Origin: G963708325 sp963708325
Lineage (GTDB): Bacteria > Actinomycetota > Thermoleophilia > Solirubrobacterales > 70-9
NCBI GenBank assembly: GCA_963708325.1
Contig: OY970203.1
Coordinates: forward strand, 2,542,001 to 2,606,000
Direction of reading: 5' to 3'
DNA length: 64,000 nucleotides
A program made the position numbers and the translations under genes. Below are positions 1-8,670 of the stretch, one piece after another; the stretch's first letter is position 1; the number at the start of each line of letters is the position of its first letter. The notes under the pieces are model-generated. The model was not told the origin of the DNA, made no database searches, and was given only the letters and a program-made list of their open reading frames with translations.

Positions 1-1071
1 CGCGGCGAGAGCGCCCGCGAGGACGCCTTCGTGCACCCGCGCGACTGGTACGAGGAGAACGACGTCGAGCTGCTCACGGGGACGAGCGTGAAGGCCCTCG
101 ATCCGGCCGCGCGGACGGCGGAGCTTCAGGGTGGCGACGAGATCTCCTTCGAGAAGGCGCTGGTGGCCACCGGCGCGATGGTGAACGTCCTGCGAGTGGA
201 CGGCGCGCAGCTGGACGGCATCCACTACCTGCGCGCGTTCGGGAACTCGGACGCGATCCGCGAGGACGCGGAGGCGGCCGGCCACGTGGTCCTGATCGGC
301 GGCAGCTACATCGGCAGCGAGGTGGCGGCCTCGCTCACCGCGAAGGGCAGGGACTGCACGATCGTGATGATGGAGGAGGTGGCGATGTCGCGGGCGTTCG
401 GCGACGACATCGGCCGGTTCTTCCACGACGTGCTGGAGTCGCACGGGGTGAAGCTGCTCGGTGGGGAGGAGCTGGAGGCGTTCGAGGGCGACGGCCGCGT
501 GGCGGCGGTGCGGACGAAGAGCGGCAGGCGGGTGGAGGGCGACTGCGTCGTCGTCGGCGCCGGCGTGCGGCCGGACGTGATGCTGGCCGAGAAGGCGGGG
601 CTGGAGGTCGAGAACGGGGTCGTCTGCGACGAGTTCCTGCGCACCTCGGCGGAGGGCATCTACGCCGCCGGCGACATCTGCTCTTACCAGAGCCCGGTGC
701 ACGGTCGGAGGCTGCGGGTGGAGCACTGGGACGTCGCGCTAAACCAGGGACAGGCCGCCGGGGCGAACATGGCCGGGGCGGAGGAGCCCTACGAGGTGGT
801 GCCGTACTTCTTCAGCGACCTCGCCGACTGGGCGAGTCTGGAGTACGTCGGCCCGGCCCAGGACTGGGACGAGGTGATCTGGCGCGGCGACCGCGACACC
901 GGCGAGTTCCTGGCCTGGTACCTGAAGGACGGAAGGGTCGCCGCCGCGCTCAGCGTCGAGCGCTCCGACGATCTCCAGCACGCCCGCCGGCTGCTGGAGG
1001 CGGGCGCCGACGTGTCGGCCGCGAAGGAGGCGCTGGCGGACCTGGACAGCGACCTGGAGGCCATCGGGTAG
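1..1071 (+). CDS. FAD/NAD(P)-dependent oxidoreductase, ferredoxin-reductase type (5' truncated by window)
   Basis: The reading frame is open from base 1 (RGESAREDAF precedes the first GTG at 31), so the true start and the N-terminal FAD-binding dinucleotide fold lie upstream. Visible parts are the second dinucleotide fold (VLIGGSYIGSEVA, NAD(P)H binding), the late FAD motif (GIYAAGDIC) and the C-terminal reductase domain (VPYFFSDLADWASLEYVG), the order seen in rubredoxin/ferredoxin reductases and AIF-like flavoproteins. Family knowledge: such enzymes pass electrons from NAD(P)H to a ferredoxin, rubredoxin or quinone. The physiological partner is not encoded in the window, so the substrate is unknown. 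The gene is followed by a small hairpin and a tRNA, so it probably ends a transcription unit. Confidence 0.9.
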   Translation, partial: RGESAREDAFVHPRDWYEENDVELLTGTSVKALDPAARTAELQGGDEISFEKALVATGAMVNVLRVDGAQLDGIHYLRAFGNSDAIREDAEAAGHVVLIGGSYIGSEVAASLTAKGRDCTIVMMEEVAMSRAFGDDIGRFFHDVLESHGVKLLGGEELEAFEGDGRVAAVRTKSGRRVEGDCVVVGAGVRPDVMLAEKAGLEVENGVVCDEFLRTSAEGIYAAGDICSYQSPVHGRRLRVEHWDVALNQGQAAGANMAGAEEPYEVVPYFFSDLADWASLEYVGPAQDWDEVIWRGDRDTGEFLAWYLKDGRVAAALSVERSDDLQHARRLLEAGADVSAAKEALADLDSDLEAIG

Positions 1072-1083
1072 CGCGGGGCCGCT

Positions 1084-1101
1084 CGTATCCTTCTGGATAC
1101 G
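1084..1101. terminator. Small perfect hairpin between flavoprotein gene and tRNA-Gln
   Basis: CGTATCC and GGATACG form a perfect 7-bp stem around a TTCT loop, 12 nt after the oxidoreductase stop codon. There is no T-tract, so a role as an intrinsic terminator is only suggested by position. Confidence 0.4.
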
Positions 1102-1113
1102 GTTGCGACACCT

Positions 1114-1184
1114 TGCCGGGTGGTCTAGTGGCAAGACGCGCGGCTCTGGACCGCGAAACGGAGGTTCGACCCCTCCCCCGGCAG
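1114..1184 (+). tRNA. tRNA-Gln (anticodon CTG)
   Basis: A complete cloverleaf can be drawn: acceptor TGCCGGG/CCCGGCA, D stem GTCT/AGAC, anticodon stem CGCGG/CCGCG around the loop CTCTGGA, T stem GGAGG/CCTCC around TTCGACC, discriminator G. The anticodon is CTG, which reads CAG (Gln). CCA is not encoded. Confidence 0.95.
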
Positions 1185-1258
1185 TTCGAGTTTGTCCCCT
1201 CCATGCCGGCCGCGCTCGCCGACGTCGGTTCCGTCCCCTTTGTTACCGTGGGCGGCCG

Positions 1259-1921
1259 ATGAGAGGGCATTCGCGCAAGCTGCTCGCGATGGCGCTTCCG
1301 GTGGCTGCCGTCCTGGCCGGCTGCGGGAGCGGCGACAGCGGCAGCTCCTCGATCACCCAGCTGACGCCGACGACCGGCACCGCGACGGCGCTCAGCAAGT
1401 CCGAGTACATCACCCAGGCCGACGCGATCTGCGCCGAGGGCAACGCCGCCCTGGGCGCGGTCCAGACGGGGGCCACGGGCGGCGCGTCGCAGACCGGCGA
1501 CATCCTCAACGGCGTCCTCCAGAACCTCGAGGACCTCTCGCCGCCCACCGAGGACCGCAGCACCCTCGACAGCTTCCTCGGCGCCTTCCGCCGCCAGGTG
1601 GCGGCCGAGAAGGACGCCCAGCTCGCCTCCGAGCGAAACGACACGGCCGGGGTCAGCACCGCCCAGGCGACCGCCGACTCGGCGGCGACCGAGGCGAAGA
1701 CCGCGGCCAGCCAGTACGGCTTCCAGGACTGCGGCCAGGGCGCCACCGGCACGCCGAGCACCACGGTCACGCCCTCCTCGCCCAGCGCGCCGGCGGCCCC
1801 GCCGCCGGCTCCCGCGCCGGCTCCCGCGCCCGCCCCCGGAGGCGGCACCGGAGGCGGCACGGGCGGCGGCACCGGCGGCGGCGGAGGCGGCGGCTCCAGC
1901 GGCGGCGTCAGCCCACCCTAA
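1259..1921 (+). CDS. Putative lipoprotein with Pro/Gly-rich tail
   Basis: A 220-residue protein with a lipoprotein signal: basic start, hydrophobic run LLAMALPVAAVLAG, and lipobox LAGC. The cysteine would be lipidated and hold the protein on the outer face of the membrane. The middle part (about residues 45-165) is mostly helical and carries 'ADAICAEGNAAL', a pattern I associate with small actinobacterial extracytoplasmic proteins. The last 50 residues are Pro/Ala then Gly-rich repeats, likely a disordered wall-spanning tail. The ATG was chosen because it gives a clean signal peptide; upstream in-frame codons would read through the tRNA. No enzymatic motif is visible and the function is unknown. 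Confidence 0.75.
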   Translation: MRGHSRKLLAMALPVAAVLAGCGSGDSGSSSITQLTPTTGTATALSKSEYITQADAICAEGNAALGAVQTGATGGASQTGDILNGVLQNLEDLSPPTEDRSTLDSFLGAFRRQVAAEKDAQLASERNDTAGVSTAQATADSAATEAKTAASQYGFQDCGQGATGTPSTTVTPSSPSAPAAPPPAPAPAPAPAPGGGTGGGTGGGTGGGGGGGSSGGVSPP

Positions 1922-1944
1922 GACGCGCACGGCCGCGAAAACAG

Positions 1945-3783
1945 TTAGGCGACGCTCTGCTCTGCCCAGGCGCCGTAAAGGCGAGCGTACGCCCCGCCCG
2001 CCGCGATCAGCTCGTCGTGCGTACCCGACTCCGCGATCCGGCCGTGCTCGAGCACGACGATGCGGCCGGCCCGCCGGATCGTCGACAGCCGGTGCGCGAT
2101 CACGATCGCAGTGCGCCCCGCGAGCAAACGCTCGAGCCCGTGCTCGATCAGGCGCTCGGTGCGCACGTCCACGTTGGCGGTCGCCTCGTCGAGGATGAGG
2201 ATGCGCGGCTCGGCGAGCAGCGCCCGCGCGAAAGCGACCAGCTGGCGCTGGCCGGCCGAGAGGCTGACGCCGCGCTCGCCGACCTCGGTGTCGTAGCCGC
2301 GGGCGAGCGTCTCGATGAAGGCGTCCGCGCCAACGGCGGCCGCCGCCGCCCGGATCTCCTCGTCGGAGGCGTCGGGGCGCCCGAAGGCGATGTTCTCGCG
2401 CACGCTGCCCGAGAACAGGAATCCTTCCTGCGGAACGATCCCGAGCTGCCCGCGCAGCGCATCCGAGGCGAGGTCGCGGAGGTCGTGGCCGTCGATCGAG
2501 ACGCTGCCGGCCTGCGGGTCGTAGAAGCGCGCCACCAGCTTCGCGAAGGTCGACTTGCCGGCGCCCGTGGCCCCGACCAGCGCCAGCGTTTGCCCCGGCG
2601 GCAGGCTGAGCGTCACGTCGCGCAGCGCCCAGCTACCCGCGTCGTCGGCGTCCGCTTCGTCGGCGTCCGCGTCGTCGGCGTAGGAGAACGACACCCTCTC
2701 CATGCGGATCTCCCCGCGCAGCGGCCCCGGCCGGATCGCATCCGGGCGGTCGACCATGTCCGGCCGCTCCTCCAGCAGCTCGAAGATCTTGTCCAGCGCG
2801 GCCATTCCCTGCTGGTAGGTCGTATAGAGCTGGGAGAGCTGCTGGATCGGGTCGAAGAACGTCTGCAGGTAGCCGACGAACGCCACCAGGACGCCGATCG
2901 TCACGTTGCCGTCGATCACCTGATAGCCGCCGTAAACCAGGATCACCGCCGTCCCGATCGCCGACAGCAGCTCCACCGCGGGGAAGTAGGCGGCGTTCAG
3001 ATAGACCGTGCGCATGTTCGCGTCGCGGTTCTCCTCGTTGAGCACCTCCATCCGCGACGTGTGGCGCTCTTCCTGGCTGAAGCTGCGAACGACCCGTATC
3101 CCGCTCAGCGTCTCCTGCAGGTAGGCGGTGATGTTCGCGATCTTCTCGCGCGTCGCGAGGTAGGCGTCGGCGGCGACGATCCGGAAGATCACGCTGGCCA
3201 CCGCGAGCAGCGGGAAGGTGAGGAACGTGACCAGGGCCAGCGGCACGTCGAGGAGCAGCAGGATCACGACGACGCCGAGCAGCGTCATCGTGCTCGAGAC
3301 CAGGGTGACGACGCCGTCGGTGACGAGCTGGTCGAGTGCCGCCACGTCGTTCGTCATCCGCGAGATCAGCACCCCCGGCTGGCGGCGCGTGAAGAACCCG
3401 ATCGACATCGTCTGCAGATGGGCGAAGATGCGCTCGCGCAGGTCCTGCAGCGCCCGCTGCCCGACCCAGCCGACGAGATAGGTCTGGGCCCAGGTCGCGG
3501 CGGCGAAGACGGCCGCCGCGGCCAGGAACAGCAGCACGGTGACGTCCAGGGCGCTGACGTCGTGCGCCCGGATCCCGCTGTCGATCGCCGTCTTCGCCAG
3601 ATAGGGGGGAGCGAGCCCCGTCACCGTGGCCGCCACGAGCGCCACGAACATCAGCGCCACCCGGCCCCGGTACGGGCGCAGCAGACCGATCATCCACCGC
3701 ACCTTGCGGCGCCGTCCGTCCTCGCCGCGGACCAGCCGCCAAAGCTCCGCGAACAGCAGCCAGATGTTCCGCGCGCGGCTCAC
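1945..3783 (-). CDS. ABC exporter half-transporter, catalytically competent subunit
   Basis: A 612-residue half transporter: type IV (ABC_membrane) domain with six helices over about residues 40-320, then a nucleotide-binding domain. Walker A GATGAGKST (404-412), Q-loop PQEG (451-454), signature LSAGQ (508-512, not LSGGQ), Walker B ILILDEAT with catalytic Glu 533, and H-loop His 564 are all present. An acidic Asp/Ala/Glu insert sits just before the ATPase core (about 368-383). The GTG start overlaps the stop of the upstream exporter gene by 4 nt (GTGA), so the two are translationally coupled and should form a heterodimer. Such exporters move drugs, lipids or peptides out of the cell; the substrate cannot be read from sequence. 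Confidence 0.92.
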   Translation of the reverse strand: MSRARNIWLLFAELWRLVRGEDGRRRKVRWMIGLLRPYRGRVALMFVALVAATVTGLAPPYLAKTAIDSGIRAHDVSALDVTVLLFLAAAAVFAAATWAQTYLVGWVGQRALQDLRERIFAHLQTMSIGFFTRRQPGVLISRMTNDVAALDQLVTDGVVTLVSSTMTLLGVVVILLLLDVPLALVTFLTFPLLAVASVIFRIVAADAYLATREKIANITAYLQETLSGIRVVRSFSQEERHTSRMEVLNEENRDANMRTVYLNAAYFPAVELLSAIGTAVILVYGGYQVIDGNVTIGVLVAFVGYLQTFFDPIQQLSQLYTTYQQGMAALDKIFELLEERPDMVDRPDAIRPGPLRGEIRMERVSFSYADDADADEADADDAGSWALRDVTLSLPPGQTLALVGATGAGKSTFAKLVARFYDPQAGSVSIDGHDLRDLASDALRGQLGIVPQEGFLFSGSVRENIAFGRPDASDEEIRAAAAAVGADAFIETLARGYDTEVGERGVSLSAGQRQLVAFARALLAEPRILILDEATANVDVRTERLIEHGLERLLAGRTAIVIAHRLSTIRRAGRIVVLEHGRIAESGTHDELIAAGGAYARLYGAWAEQSVA

Positions 3784-5549
3784 AGCCTCGCCATCTCCTC
3801 GCGGCGCTCGAGGTCGCGCTGCAGGAACACGGTGTCGGCGAGCCCGTGCTCGGCGATCTCGGCGTACAGCTCGCAGCGCCCCAGCAGCTCGTCGTGCGTC
3901 CCGCGGTCGACGATGCGCCCGCCGTCCATCACCACGACCTCGTCGGCGAGCGAGATCGTCGACATCCGGTGCGCGACGATGAAGGTGGTGCGCCCGGCCA
4001 TCGCCTCGCGCAGGCCGCGCTTGATCTGCGCCTCGGTGCGCGCGTCGACCGAGGAGGTCGCATCGTCGAGGATCAGGATCCGCGGGTCGGCCAGCAGCGC
4101 CCTCGCGATCGCCACTCGCTGGCGCTGCCCTCCCGAGAGCGTGAGGCCGCGCTCCCCGACGACCGTGTCGTAGCCGTCCGGGAGCTTGCGCACGAATCCG
4201 TCCGCCTGCGCGCGGGCCGCGGCGGCGGCGATCTCCTCCGTCGAAGCATCGGGGCGCGCGTAGGCGATGTTCTCGGCGACCGAGGCGGAGAACAGGAAGC
4301 TGTCATCGGCGACGAACGCGATCTGCGAGCGCAGCGAGGCGACCTCGACATCGCGCACGTCGACGCCGTCGACGAGCACCGATCCCTCCGACGCGTCGTA
4401 GAGGCGGGCGATCAGCGCCACCAGGCTCGTCTTGCCCGACCCGGTCGGACCGACCAGCGCCACGGTGCGGCCGGCGTCGACCTCGAGGTCGACGTCCTGC
4501 AGCGCCGGCGCCGAGCCGTCGTAGCGCAGGGTGACGCCGCGAAGCTCCACACTGCCGCCGCCGGCGGGAAGCGGCGGCGCGCCGGGCGGGCTGGTCACGC
4601 GCGGCTCGTGGTCGAGGATCTGGAAGAGGCGGTTGCCCGACGCGACGGCCCGCTGCGACATCCCCAGGGCGATGCCGAGCATCCGCATCGGCAGGGCCAG
4701 CATCAGCATGTAGGTGTAGAAGGCGGTGAACGTCCCGAGGCTGAGCCCGCCGTTGATCACGTCGCGGCCGCCGACGAACAGCACCACCGCCATCCCCAGG
4801 TTGGGCAGGAACGCGAGCAGTGGCGTGTAGAACGCGCGCAGCCGGGTCGAGTAGACGCTCTGGTCGAACACGCGGGCGACGGCCCGGCGGAAGCGGGCGA
4901 GCTGGTGCTGCTCGCGGGCGAACGCCTTGACGATGCGGATCCCGGAGACGTTCTCCTCCGCCTCCGCAGTGAGCTCGGCGATCCGCTGCTGCACCTCCTG
5001 CAGCGCCGGCCGCGACAGCCGGCCGTAGCGGGTCGCCATCACCACGACGACCGGGACCGGTGACAGCGCGAGCAGGGCCAGGCCGGGCTTCATCACAAGC
5101 ATCACGGTCGCCGCGAGCACGATCGTGAGCAGGTTCTGGGTGATGAAGATCAGCCCGTAGCCGAGGAAGAACCGGATCGACTGGAGGTCCACGGTGGCCC
5201 GCGACATCAGCTGCCCGGTCTGCTGCGCGTCGAAGAACGCCAGCTCCAGCGCCTGAAGGTGGGCGTAGACGCGGTTGCGCAGGTCGAACTCGACCGCCAG
5301 CGACACCTTGCCCGCGATCAGCCGCCTCACCACCGTCAGCCCAAGCCGCAGCACCCCGGCGCCCACGAGCGCCGCCGCCAGGGGGAGGATCGGCGAGCGG
5401 TCGCCGGCCTCGATCGCGTTCACCGTGCGGCCGACCAGCCACGGAATTGCCACCGTCAGCACCATCGCCGCCCAGGCGAAGACGAGCGAGCCGATCACCG
5501 CGCGCCGGTAGGGGCGCAGGAACCCGAGGAGCCGCCAGAAGGTGCGCAT
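3780..5549 (-). CDS. ABC exporter half-transporter, degenerate-site subunit
   Basis: A 589-residue partner of the downstream half transporter. Membrane domain about residues 15-300, nucleotide-binding domain from about 333. Walker A GPTGSGKTS (367-375) and LSGGQ (471-475) are canonical, but the Walker B catalytic Glu is Asp (ILILDDAT, Asp 496) and the Q-loop region reads VADDSF instead of the usual V-P-Q-D. H-loop His 527 is kept. This is the known layout of heterodimeric exporters (TM287/288, BmrCD), where one ATP site is slow or inactive. ATG 5549 was chosen because the transporter homology starts at MRTFWRLLG; no strong ribosome site is visible. First gene of the two-gene operon. Confidence 0.92.
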   Translation of the reverse strand: MRTFWRLLGFLRPYRRAVIGSLVFAWAAMVLTVAIPWLVGRTVNAIEAGDRSPILPLAAALVGAGVLRLGLTVVRRLIAGKVSLAVEFDLRNRVYAHLQALELAFFDAQQTGQLMSRATVDLQSIRFFLGYGLIFITQNLLTIVLAATVMLVMKPGLALLALSPVPVVVVMATRYGRLSRPALQEVQQRIAELTAEAEENVSGIRIVKAFAREQHQLARFRRAVARVFDQSVYSTRLRAFYTPLLAFLPNLGMAVVLFVGGRDVINGGLSLGTFTAFYTYMLMLALPMRMLGIALGMSQRAVASGNRLFQILDHEPRVTSPPGAPPLPAGGGSVELRGVTLRYDGSAPALQDVDLEVDAGRTVALVGPTGSGKTSLVALIARLYDASEGSVLVDGVDVRDVEVASLRSQIAFVADDSFLFSASVAENIAYARPDASTEEIAAAAARAQADGFVRKLPDGYDTVVGERGLTLSGGQRQRVAIARALLADPRILILDDATSSVDARTEAQIKRGLREAMAGRTTFIVAHRMSTISLADEVVVMDGGRIVDRGTHDELLGRCELYAEIAEHGLADTVFLQRDLERREEMARL

Positions 5550-5711
5550 CGGCACATAACTATACAAAGTGAAGTAAGGGCGCGCCCCTTCCCGCCGCCC
5601 GGGCTCGGTTTTCCCCCGGTGCAGGACAAACGTCGAGTTGGGCTTGCGCATGTTCAGCCTCCCGGTAGCGGCGCCGATAGGGCACGAGTCCTCTTGACCT
5701 TGGAGGCCAGC

Positions 5712-7109
5712 TTGCGTCCAGCCCCGCACCTGAAGAGAACGCTTCGCCGCGCCCGCCGCATCGCCGGCGGCGCCCGCGCGATGGCGCGCTCGGAGCGCGG
5801 CATCGCGGTGCCGACGACCCTCTGGGTGATGGTGATCTCGATGGGCATCGCGATGGCCGCCTCGACCTCGGCGATCGTCTCCCAGAGGGGCACGGTCAAG
5901 GACAACGCCACCAAGCGCGCCCTCGAGATCGCCGACTCCGGCGTCCAGCAGGCGCTCTACCGCGGCAACAAGGTGACCAACGGCCTCAGCACGAGCCCGT
6001 ACTGTCTCGTCGACAGCGGTGGCACGCTCACCGCCCAGACCGCCTCCGCCGGCGCCTGGTGCCCCGCCCAGACCGGCAACGTCGGCGGTGGCAGCTACAG
6101 CTACCAGGTCAAGGCCCCCTACCTGACCACCAACGCGCAGGGCCAGGAGCTGACCAACGTGGACGTCGTCTCCACCGGCACCTACAACGCCGTCACGCGG
6201 CGGGTCAAGGTGCACGCGAAGTCGCTCAGCATGGCCAACCAGAGCTACTTCGGCGGCTTCGCCGTCTCCAGCCTCAGCGACCTGACGATGGGCGGCAACT
6301 CTTCGATCAACGGCGACAGCTCCCACGACAACAGGGGCGGCGGTGGCGCCAGCAACCACAGCGTCAGCCTGAGCGGCGGGGCGACGATCTGCGGCGACAT
6401 CCAGCACGGTCCGAGCGGCACCTACAGCCAGAACGGAAGCGGCGGCCAGTGCCCCGGCTACCACCTGCTCACCGGCAGCCTCACGCTGCCGCCAGTCGAT
6501 CAGGGGACCGTGGCGACCAACAACGACAACGGCCGCTTCTTCACCCTCGACCCGAAGGGCGGCAGCCCGAGCTGGAGCGCGTCGACGCGGACGCTCAGCC
6601 TCGGCAACAAGGACTCGGTCACCCTCGGCGGCTCCAACTACAGCTTCTGCAGCCTCAGCGTCGGCAACGGCGGCAAGCTCTACATCGCCGCCGGAGCCCA
6701 CGTGAAGATCTTCTTCGACACGCCCGAGGCCTGCGGCCAGTCGAGCGGCGTCACCCAGCTCGACGTCAAGGGGGACATCATCAACACCGGCGGCAACCCG
6801 GCCGACGCCCAGTTCCTGATGGTCGGGTCCAGCACCCGCACCACCAACGTCAGCCTGACCGCGAACAGCGGCACCGAGGACATCGTCATCTACGCCCCCA
6901 ACACGAACATCTCGTTCCACGGCCAGGCGACCCTGAACGGAGCGATCGCCGGCAAGAGCGTCGACATCCAGTCCGGCCACGTCACCTACGACACCAACGT
7001 CGACGACCTCGGCACGATCACCCGGGTGATCCCGCTCTACACGCGCGACTCCTACCTCGAGTGCCAGGGAACGGCGCCCGGCGGCGGGCCCCCCGACGCC
7101 AACTGCTGA
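5712..7109 (+). CDS. PilX-like/pseudopilin-like surface protein with repetitive C-terminal domain
   Basis: The N-terminus has the shape of PilX-type and pseudopilin proteins: a basic head, ARSERGIAVPTTLWVMVI followed by a hydrophobic helix, then the amphipathic run ALEIADSGVQQAL. The rest (about residues 110-465) is rich in Gly, Ser, Thr and Asn, with short repeating strands, as expected for a beta-helical secreted domain. Start: a TTG at 5712 follows GGAGG (5702-5706) by 5 nt; ATG 5781 is an alternative giving 442 residues. No other pilus gene is in the window, so it is an orphan here. It probably sits at the cell surface or in a pilus; its ligand is unknown. Confidence 0.65.
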   Translation: MRPAPHLKRTLRRARRIAGGARAMARSERGIAVPTTLWVMVISMGIAMAASTSAIVSQRGTVKDNATKRALEIADSGVQQALYRGNKVTNGLSTSPYCLVDSGGTLTAQTASAGAWCPAQTGNVGGGSYSYQVKAPYLTTNAQGQELTNVDVVSTGTYNAVTRRVKVHAKSLSMANQSYFGGFAVSSLSDLTMGGNSSINGDSSHDNRGGGGASNHSVSLSGGATICGDIQHGPSGTYSQNGSGGQCPGYHLLTGSLTLPPVDQGTVATNNDNGRFFTLDPKGGSPSWSASTRTLSLGNKDSVTLGGSNYSFCSLSVGNGGKLYIAAGAHVKIFFDTPEACGQSSGVTQLDVKGDIINTGGNPADAQFLMVGSSTRTTNVSLTANSGTEDIVIYAPNTNISFHGQATLNGAIAGKSVDIQSGHVTYDTNVDDLGTITRVIPLYTRDSYLECQGTAPGGGPPDANC

Positions 7110-7211
7110 GCCGAGGCGCCGGACCCGGGCGGCGAACCGTTCCGGCGGCGTAGGACGGCGCCGCAGGCGCTCGAGCGCTTTCGCGCGTTCGGCGTGCGCG
7201 GCGCGGCGGGT

Positions 7212-7257
7212 AGTCTGGATACAGTCCTGTATTGAGATACAGTGTTGTATCCAGACT
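7212..7257. promoter_or_regulatory. Tandem palindromic operators upstream of the membrane gene/TetR pair
   Basis: Two palindromes sit 17 bp apart: ATACAG-TC-CTGTAT (7219-7232) and GATACA-GTGT-TGTATC (7236-7251), inside a longer inverted repeat AGTCTGGATAC / GTATCCAGACT (7212-7222, 7247-7257). They end just before the ribosome site (GGAGG 7261-7265) of the operon that encodes a TetR-family protein. Inference: they are the binding sites through which that regulator controls its own operon. Confidence 0.7.
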
Positions 7258-7271
7258 TCGGGAGGCCATCG

Positions 7272-7669
7272 ATGCTCGCTCTCGCCAGGAACACCACCCG
7301 CGCCCTCCTGATCTGCCTCGGCGCCGTCGCTGTCGGCTTCGCGATCCCGCTCGTCTGGCTGTGGCTGGGGGCGCAGATCCAGGGCACCTCCGGCGTCACG
7401 CACATGACAAGACGACCGCGATGGCGATGTTCCCGGGCATCGCGATCTCCTATGCGCTGCTGCTCAACCTGGTCACCCGCGTGCGCGCCCGCGACGAGCC
7501 GGACGGCCTTGCCCCGCCGCCGCGCCGCTACTCCTGGAATCGCAGTCGCGACGAGCAGGTGAGCACCGAGCCGGCGACGGCGATGGAGAAGGTCTTCATC
7601 ACCGCCGCCGTGATCGCCACGCTGGCCTTCGAGGTCTGGTTCTTCATGTTCGCCCGCTCCCCGGTCTGA
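7272..7669 (+). pseudogene. Frameshifted two-TM membrane protein upstream of tetR
   Basis: The ATG follows GGAGG by 6 nt and opens a frame encoding MLALARNTTRALLICLG, a membrane helix, and GTSGVTHM near 7404. That frame then loses coding character. The next frame continues from about 7405 with KTTAMAMFPGIAISYALL, a cytoplasmic stretch, and a last helix AVIATLAFEVWFFMF, ending at 7669. Adding a single base after the ATG of THM would join the halves. It may be a true mutation or an assembly indel. The joined product would be a membrane protein of about 132 residues with three hydrophobic segments and unknown function, co-transcribed with the TetR regulator 4 nt downstream. Confidence 0.7.
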
Positions 7670-7673
7670 GTCC

Positions 7674-8309
7674 TTGGCGACCGCACCGCAGCCCCGTCTG
7701 ACTCGCGCCGAGAGCAGGGCGGAGACGCGCCGTCGCCTGCTCGACGCCGCCGGCTCCGTGTTCCGGCGCCGCGGCTTCGCGGCCGCGAGCGTGGAGGCGA
7801 TCTGCGCCGAGGCCGGGTTCACTCGCGGCGCCTTCTACTCCAACTTCGACAGCAAGGAGCAGATGTTCATCGAGCTCCTTCAGGCGCGCGTGTACGACGA
7901 CTACCGCGACATGCTGGAGCGGATCCCCGCCGAGCTCAGCCCCTCGGAGCAGCTGCGCCGGGGCGCCCGCGAGGTGGCCGAGCGCCAGCGGCGCGACGAG
8001 ACGCGCTGGCTGTTCGAGCTCTGGCTGGAGCTGCTCGCCCACGCCGCGCGCAACCCCGAGTTCGCGTCCGCGGCCGCCGGCTTCTGGCGCGGCAACCGGG
8101 CGTTCGTCGGCGACAACCTGGGGCGCATGTTCGCCGCCCGGGGAGTGGAGCCGCCGCTCGACCCGCGGCACATCGCCACCGCCCTGACGGCGCTCGACAT
8201 CGGTCTGGCGGTGCAGCACCTCGTCGATCCCGAGGAGGTACCCCTGGAGGTCTACGAGCCCCTGTACGCGCTCCTGTTCGGCGCCGTCTACGAGCCGCTG
8301 GAGGCCTGA
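7674..8309 (+). CDS. TetR-family transcriptional regulator
   Basis: A 211-residue protein with a TetR N-terminal helix-turn-helix (about residues 17-62: RLLDAAGSVFRRRGFAAAS, AEAGFTRGAFYSNFDSKEQMF) and an all-helical ligand-binding C-terminal domain. The start is TTG, 4 nt after the end of the membrane gene, so both should be on one transcript beginning at the palindromes at 7212-7257. These regulators usually repress their own operon and are released by a small molecule; the ligand is unknown. The 3' end overlaps the convergent small membrane gene by 22 nt. Confidence 0.9.
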   Translation: MATAPQPRLTRAESRAETRRRLLDAAGSVFRRRGFAAASVEAICAEAGFTRGAFYSNFDSKEQMFIELLQARVYDDYRDMLERIPAELSPSEQLRRGAREVAERQRRDETRWLFELWLELLAHAARNPEFASAAAGFWRGNRAFVGDNLGRMFAARGVEPPLDPRHIATALTALDIGLAVQHLVDPEEVPLEVYEPLYALLFGAVYEPLEA

Positions 8310-8578
8310 TCCTCGTCGGGCGGGGGCCGGTTGCGACTGCGGTACTTCGACCAATCGACTCCGCCGCCCAGCTCGTAGACGCGACGGATGACCACCGCGG
8401 CGAGCAGGCCGAGGCCGGCCAGCAGCAGGAACCAGCCGAAGTTGCCCAACCCTGATCCCCAGTCGGCGAGGGCCAGCGCGTAGCCGGCGATCGCCGCGGC
8501 CACGCCTGCGACGATCAACCGCCGCCGGCCGCCGTGATCGCTCGTGGACGGGCGCTCGCGGCGCTCGCTCGCGGACAT
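8288..8578 (-). CDS. Small two-TM membrane protein
   Basis: A 96-residue protein: basic head (MSASERRERP), two hydrophobic helices (LIVAGVAAAIAGYALALAD and FGWFLLLAGLGLLAAVVI), then a charged, Pro-rich cytoplasmic tail (DWSKYRSRNRPPPDEDQ). The ATG at 8578 was chosen because upstream sequence gives only Arg-rich unlikely protein. It converges on tetR with a 22-nt overlap of the 3' ends. The family is not recognised. Confidence 0.6.
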   Translation of the reverse strand: MSASERRERPSTSDHGGRRRLIVAGVAAAIAGYALALADWGSGLGNFGWFLLLAGLGLLAAVVIRRVYELGGGVDWSKYRSRNRPPPDEDQASSGS

Positions 8579-8670
8579 CGTGCCTGCCGGGTTCCCGCCC
8601 TCCCGAACGCGAAACCTGGGCCGGCCCGCCGGTTTTACCGCCTGTGCTCGCGGGTAGCGGCGGATCAGCG

